From Urechis unicinctus (lineage: Eukaryota; Annelida; Polychaeta; Xenopneusta; Urechidae), in contig CM067344.1 of the NCBI GenBank assembly GCA_034190875.2, forward strand, positions 24,674,061 through 24,738,060: DNA of 64,000 bases, read 5' to 3'. The notes under the pieces are model-generated. The model was not told where the DNA came from and searched no databases. It saw only the letters and a list, made by a program, of their open reading frames with translations. The position numbers were made by a program, and so were the translations under genes. This document shows, one piece after another, positions 56,271-64,000 of the stretch (its first letter is position 1; the number at the start of each line of letters is the position of its first letter).

Positions 56271-57619
56271 TTTCTGTGCGATTTCCAAAGAATCGATGTT
56301 AGCTGTCACTGACTGTCAAACATGCGGCAACACAGCACAAGCGTCATTCTATCTTACAGATCATATCCCCGGAAGTACTGATAATATCAGTAATAAAACT
56401 TGTACTTGCCAAAGTATAAGACTGTAGACTACATCAGATCTACGCAGCATTAGTGTGTAATAATTAAGATATCTTCTTTTTATATCAATATAAAAAATGA
56501 AATGTGATTAATCACTGGGACTTATCATCACTTCCAGCAACGAGCGAAAACGAGGAGGCGATTAATGGAGAGAATGGATGACATGCTTGGACGCATACCC
56601 TGTAGTGCTATAGCGTACTTGACACAAACCGGCTGCCCTCATCGTTCACATAATATCTGCCGTAGGGACTACAAATATTAAATTCCGATGAATTTTCCAA
56701 ATCACGACCAGCTATTGACTTTAGAACCAAATCAGATTCGAATCTTCTTCATTCTTCGTTGGTCGTGTTATAGTTGCAGTTAATACAGGTATAAAGTTTA
56801 AAAATGGCTAATGACCATGCTATACTGCTTGAGTAAGGTATATCAATGAAACGTCATATTAAATTAATCGTCAAGAAGCAATCGTGCCATGCATATGATA
56901 ATCAATATTGCCGCCCACTGATTGGGATGAATTCCTCTCTAGAGTCAGAACATTAGTGGTTCTGGACCACATATTCTTCGGTGGGGGTGGGCAGGAGCGG
57001 TTCGGTAGTGTTTTTACCACAGGATTGGTCAACTGGCTCCTACAGACCACTCTCTTGCCTCCCCCACCCAATGGTCGGGTTCCGGTAGCCAGCGACTGGG
57101 GCCCGCCCCCAAACCTCGGCTTGCCCCAAAAACAGACAAAAACACACAGAATGATACTAAAGTATATAACCTCATAACCGATGGATAAGGACTAGGCCAA
57201 TGGGCCTTAGGTATGAAATATGCGCCTTGGCGTTCGCACAATAATAAGTACCAGATGGTGCACCATGCACGCATTGGGCGTGGGGTCACAATACCGTGCC
57301 CCTGCCACAAGTGAAAAGTGGGGACGCATCGAGGCATGGCTTTTACCCATAATATGGTGTGGCACGTGTAAGGAACAAAAACGCACCCGATGCATAGTAA
57401 CGGCACTCATGGCCGAGCTTCTTGCGGGTGCCGCCCTGTCAACGCCATGTTCCTTTGTATAACACCTTAGTGAATACACCTTTTGCGCCTTATATTATGT
57501 GGTTGTCAAGCCGCATGTTGATTACAGAATATCCTATATGAACTCATTCCGGAATAAATAAAGAATCGTTTGCGGACGCGCCTACACCCGCTGAGATATC
57601 AACCATACCTTCCACCTCG

Positions 57620-59310
57620 GCCAGAGAAATAGGAAGTTACATGGGGACTAGTTCGACCCCATGCAAGCGCAGCAAGTTATTAAAAGCCGGGTCCACCCCA
57701 ATAAGGCTCTGGAGCTACATGGGTAATAGGACACTTCCCACGAGGCTCCCTAAGTGCCAACCAAAATACCTTCCCAGAGGTCGTGCACCTACAAAAACAC
57801 TGGAAACTCACCACAGCGATTCTATCTCTTAAGATCCAGCTTCTGAAACCCAACCGGACAGAAGCGGGAAATACACCAGCCCAGTGACTTCATTAGGCAT
57901 GTTTTGGTACTTGACGGCCGCAATCTTGATGTCGACCATCCCCTTCCAAAAGCCCCTGGGACTATATATGTATATTGTTTGCATGCGACGAGTCATGGAA
58001 ACCATTGTAATATCCAACAATTACTATCGAAACTAAATATATAATGACTAACTCGGCTTGCGATATGGGAGCATGCGCAATGGAACATCCGGAAAACATG
58101 AGCAGCAAAATAAATGAGCACATCAAGCGGCATGAATGAAAAACAAATATAAGAACTTTACTACCATCCTTGTGTTTCCAGCAGAATCAACCTGTTAGAA
58201 AATCATCGCTCAAAACTCACTACACAGGTTGTTGCGGCATACAACTCACAATGCAAAGCAGATGACAGTGTTTCGAATTACTTGGCGTGACCATGCCGAT
58301 CGCTGGCATTCCCAGGATAATGAACGTCACCACACGTCCTTTGGTGATCTGACAGCACACAAGTCTTATAGGTGGGGCTCGGGCTCCAGTGGGTAGACAT
58401 GTTTTGTCTACCTCCGGAAAGTGCTCATAGATGGCAGCTCCGACCTCCTGCTGCTCGGTTATCTACTAAGCCGACCATACCTGCTCGTTTACCACATCGT
58501 GGCGCTGGCATGCCTCACCCACTCGTGAGTTATGTAGCATCTTGAGGATCAAATTGTTTCTACTGAAGGCCAGGGCACAAGAGGGCTCCCCTCTCCCACG
58601 AGAAATTTAAAACCTATATAAATCTGGTTTGCCTTTTGTTTGATAAGCAAGTCCTTTGTGGCCATTGCAAGTGTCACATGGCATGAAGTCAAGATAATAG
58701 GATGCCCCTTATAGAGCCTTTTTCTAGATTTGAGAGGAGTCCACAATGAGGTTGGAAACAACCACAGCATGTTGACGGGCTTTGTACAATTTTACAATCG
58801 GTACTTGGGGTAGACATAGCGCAGCACTTTATAGATGTACTAGCCCATGTCACCGGCAATCCAGGAGCCCATATAGCCACGGCAGCCGCGACATCACCCT
58901 TTGATACACCCTTGTGAGACGCAGCTGCTGCTCCTAGGCAACCTTGACCTAGTCCTAGCGGACCTCACTAAGAAACTAATTCTGGTTGGCCTTTAGGTCT
59001 GCAGAATCACTACGCCCCATGGCAATCTTTCTCGTTTTTCCGTGGGTCACGTTCAGGGTTGGACTCAATTGTTATCTCTCCACTTCATTCGAAGTCATCG
59101 TTGCTTCCGCTGACATAAGCAATTTCGATGTGGATTTGTTGCTTACCAGACGATTTGTCTCTACACTGCGTTTGTTTCGGTTGTTGTGAGTGGGGCTAAA
59201 ACGCAGAATAGCATAATCCTCGGCTACGACCGCAGCCAGCCTGTCTCTCTTGCAAGCCATGTCTTGAGCCCCTGGAATGGCCAGGGGTGCAGGAATACTG
59301 GGGTTTTCAT
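57620..59310. other. GC-richer stretch, possibly a decayed coding element
   Basis: Base composition rises visibly here, with frequent GGC, CCC and GCC runs, beginning where Ib homology stops. The minus strand has several 62-73 codon frames. Local peptides such as RVVTFIILGMPAIGMV and NQIYIGFKFLVGEG look less random than those of neighbouring sequence. They lie in different frames with many stops, and I recognise no family. No terminal repeats were found. Confidence 0.35.
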
Positions 59311-60591
59311 GAGTAGTGCATTATGATAGAGTAGACACTGTAAGTATCTGGTTAACGATGCTATATGGCTCTAAATCTAATATATGTGTACGCCACTCAG
59401 GCATACCTACAAACGCAGCTGTCACGAGCGTGCATACGGCCATCGATCTGCCGGAACAACAGTACATGCGGTAAGTTGATCCATAATTTTTGTGTGGTTG
59501 GTGCCTGCTAGTTGCTAGCGAACAACTTTGATAGTCCAGATGATCTGTGGCATCTGAAGATGAGATGGGTGTAACAAATATGATGATGGCTCGAAATTAT
59601 GATACCTGGATGAATGTGCTTCAATTGCAGAGCAATGACTAGGGAGAAAAGCACGTAACTGATGAATGCGAATATATTTTGAGAGGACGGATTAGATGTT
59701 ATTCGTATTTTGCCTAGGTCCACATATGCTCGAATTGAGTGATAACGATGTTCGTGGAGATATTCAAACTGAGATCACTCAGTACTTTAGTCAAAAAACC
59801 GGGGTATTAAAGTCGCTACACATTCCATAGGGTTAGTCAAACATCAACCAATACATCGATATACCGCTATGATCGCTCGATTTTGACGGCCGCTATGATC
59901 TGCAGGTGTGAGCGGTGGCCCGCTATGATCTGAAAGTTTGATAGATGGCCCGCTATGATCTGATCATAAAGAGGTGTGAGAGATCGTCCGCTATGATAAG
60001 TAGTTGCTGGTTTGTTGGGCTGCAATGATCTGTAGATTTAATTTCGCAATATGTGAATCTAATTGATCTCAGCACGCACCGAACCATCTATCAATAATAT
60101 GGTAGGCATTTGTGGTAACTCCTTGTTGATTTTAGTAGCTGAGGCCAGCAAAAGGTGAGAAAAGAATGATCTTCATTATGAAAGCATCAGCTTCGCATTG
60201 AGTCATTTGCTCTTCTCAAACTCATCACGATTGATCGATGATATTCTGTTGTCACTTCTGTGCATTGATTTATCCTAATACTAGTATTTGACCGACACAC
60301 GCATCCTTCTAGTATGCAATGCAAACAAGATTAGGTTGCATGCTACGTAGCAAGAGTGCAAAAAATCTATGCTACATAATATTGCTGAACTATATCACCA
60401 TAACAACGTTACCGAAATGTATCATTGATACTGATGTAACTGAGTAGCGGTGGCGGCTCGGGAATCAGCGAACTATTGGATTGATTTATTCTGGCATCCG
60501 ACCGCACCTGCATGCGGAAAGGATAACCAAGACGGCCCTGTTACAGTTGGAAACGGATGTTGGTACCTTGCCCCGCGGCCCTCGATGCATT
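59311..60591. other. Noncoding stretch with a small minisatellite
   Basis: No gene is recognised. It contains the CGCTATGATC repeats at 59864-60030, listed separately, and the short lead into the last TA tract. Confidence 0.5.
59864..60030 (+). repeat. Degenerate minisatellite with CGCTATGATC core
   Basis: The core occurs at about 59865, 59891, 59921, 59951 and 59989, with a variant CTGCAATGATC near 60019. Spacing is 26-38 bp. The sequence between cores is GTGTGAG- and GGCC-containing but variable. Confidence 0.75.
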
Positions 60592-62362
<1,771 letters not shown>

Positions 62363-63105
62363 AGCTCTATATTTGCTGACATCAAACAGGGCAGCACGAA
62401 AACTGTCATGGTGGCGGCGATGTATGAATGTGGTTCCCTCGGGACATAAAACCGTCATAACGAGGATACTTCAAAAACTCATTACTGAGTTTTATGATTG
62501 ACCTTTACTGGAAGAACGTGTCCAGTTCTCAATCAAGTTGTGCCTGCTATCTACCCTGTTTAGTAACCTATGTATTGCTGTTAATGCTAATTTGTATTTC
62601 GGTTGATGCATGCTGATCGTTGCCTGCTAGTTTTGTTCTTAGAGTACAGCCTATTCGATGAATTAAGGCGAGTTTTATGCTACCAGCTGAATGGCATAAT
62701 GTTACCTACCCACATAAATGTTACACAATGAATAGGCCATGAACGCCACATTGCCTATTTTTAATGGGATATCTTGTTTTTGCGGACGGAATGGTGATAG
62801 ATACTGGCGATATATTCGGCATTCCCTTCACATCAATCATTTGCTATGATGTTCATACAACACGGGCGCGTCAGCTGCTACCATATCTACCACGTTATCC
62901 CATTTATTGACACTAACGATAATGCATAAAACGTATCATACCCTGCATGATAATAATTATCGATAATGTAGATGGTGCAAACAATGCAACTCCAGGCCGA
63001 GGGAGTCCATTAATACATAACACTTCGTGAATGAGGTATCCATAATGCTATACCATGTTATTGCATTGTGACTGTGCTGTTTGATTACGAAAGTTCTCAT
63101 CTTAA
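62363..63105 (+). repeat. 847-bp-period tandem repeat, unit 1
   Basis: This aligns directly with 63209-63979. Unit 1 lacks ~37 bp present in unit 2 at ~63602-63638. A 48-codon in-frame tail (62764-62910) is shared, with more amino-acid-changing than silent differences. Confidence 0.85.
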
Positions 63106-63208
63106 TAAAGAATGATTACTGGTACATACCGATCTGTGCATCTTCTTTCCCGTGGCTATTCGTGAATTAAAAATACTTTTTGCATGTGTCAGCTAGCACT
63201 AGGGGACA

Positions 63209-63979
63209 AGCTCTTTATTTGCTGACATCAAACAGAAGCGGCAGTACGAAATCGGTCATGGGGGCGCCGATGTATGAATGTGGTTTGCTAGGGATGTAAT
63301 ACCGTCATAACGAGGAAACTACAAAAACTCATGACTGAGTTTTATGATCGACCTTTACTTGAATAACGTGTCCGGTTCTAAGTTAAGTTGTGTCTGCTAT
63401 CTTACATTTTTGTCACCTATGTATTGCTGTTAATGCTTATTCGCATTTCGGTTGATGCCGCTGATTGTTGCCTGTCAGTTGTGTTCTTAGAGTACAGCCT
63501 ATTCGATGAATTCAATTAAGGCGAGTTTTATGCTACCAGCAGAATGGCATAATGTTTCCTACCCACATAAATAATACACGATGAATAGGCCATGAACGCC
63601 ATGAGTGTGGCCTTCAGCGGGGAGGAAATATATGCCTCTTTTTTAATGGGCTGCCTTGTTTTTGCGGACACAACGGTGATAGATACTGACGATCTATTCG
63701 GCATTCGCTTCATACCCATCATTTGCTATGATGTTCGTAAAACACGGGCGCGTCAGCTGCTTCCATATCTACCACGCCATCCCATTTATTGACAGTAACG
63801 ATAATGCATAAAGCGTATAATACCATGGCGAATAATCGACAATGGGGATGTTGCAAACAATGCAACTTAAGGCAATGGGAGTCGATTGACATATAACACC
63901 TCGTGGATGAGGTATCCATTATGCAATACCATGTAATTGCATTGTGAATGCGCTGTTTGACTACAAAAGTTGTCATCTT
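63209..63979 (+). repeat. 847-bp-period tandem repeat, unit 2
   Basis: Homology with unit 1 ends near 63979, just before a TATA-rich end of the window. Further units beyond the window cannot be excluded. It contains a 66-codon frame (63592-63792) of no recognised function. Confidence 0.85.
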
Positions 63980-64000
63980 ATATATGTATATAAAATATAT

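Noticed and set aside
57643-57664. tRNA T-arm-like hairpin around GTTCGACCCC
   Set aside because: The stem has a 10-nt loop and there is no acceptor stem, D-arm or anticodon arm around it.
62764-62910. 48-codon shared frame in the 847-bp tandem units
   Set aside because: About 11 replacement against 3 silent differences by hand count, as expected without purifying selection.

Overview
This window looks like repeat-driven eukaryotic nuclear DNA, and I find no intact protein-coding gene I can support. It is AT-rich, has very long (TA)n and (CA/TG)n microsatellites, and has no operon-like packing. Apart from simple-repeat translations, the longest open frame is 183 codons. Nothing in it fixes the species. 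I saw no tRNA, rRNA, CRISPR array or bacterial signal.

The structure is dominated by diverged duplications. Duplication I is a direct pair about 47 kb apart: copy Ia at ~3190-12263 and Ib at ~50390-57620. Duplication II is a tandem pair with a period of about 16.85 kb: copy IIa at ~16863-33400 and IIb at ~33713-46905. A partial third copy of the front of unit II (blocks D, TA tract and E) lies at ~13165-14750. The window ends with an 847-bp-period tandem pair (62363-63105 and 63209-63979). By eye the paired copies differ at roughly 3-15% of aligned positions and carry many indels, so each copy shows the empty or filled state of the other.

Comparing the copies exposes the best-supported element: a 1756-bp DNA transposon at 23278-25033, present only in IIa. 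It has 17-bp terminal inverted repeats, a 2-bp AT target-site duplication, an exact empty site in IIb (40007-40010), and decayed THAP-domain and DDE transposase-like coding sequence on the minus strand. These traits fit the ISL2EU superfamily. A second, weaker candidate is a ~405-bp insertion in IIb at 40445-40849.

One exon-like block occurs four times, in two orientations: plus in Ia and Ib (~7.5-8.1 kb and ~54.3-54.9 kb), minus in IIa and IIb (~19.8-20.55 kb and ~36.7-37.45 kb). It keeps AG-bounded segments with matching peptides and may be the remnant of an unidentified gene or transposon protein. Several (TA)n tracts lie at or beside places where paralogous copies lose or rearrange sequence, suggesting they are breakage hotspots. 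The remaining stretches (1-3189, 12264-13164, 15220-16862, 46906-50345, 57620-62362) appear single-copy within the window and hold no recognised gene. The stretch at 57620-59310 is visibly more GC-rich and may be a decayed coding element.
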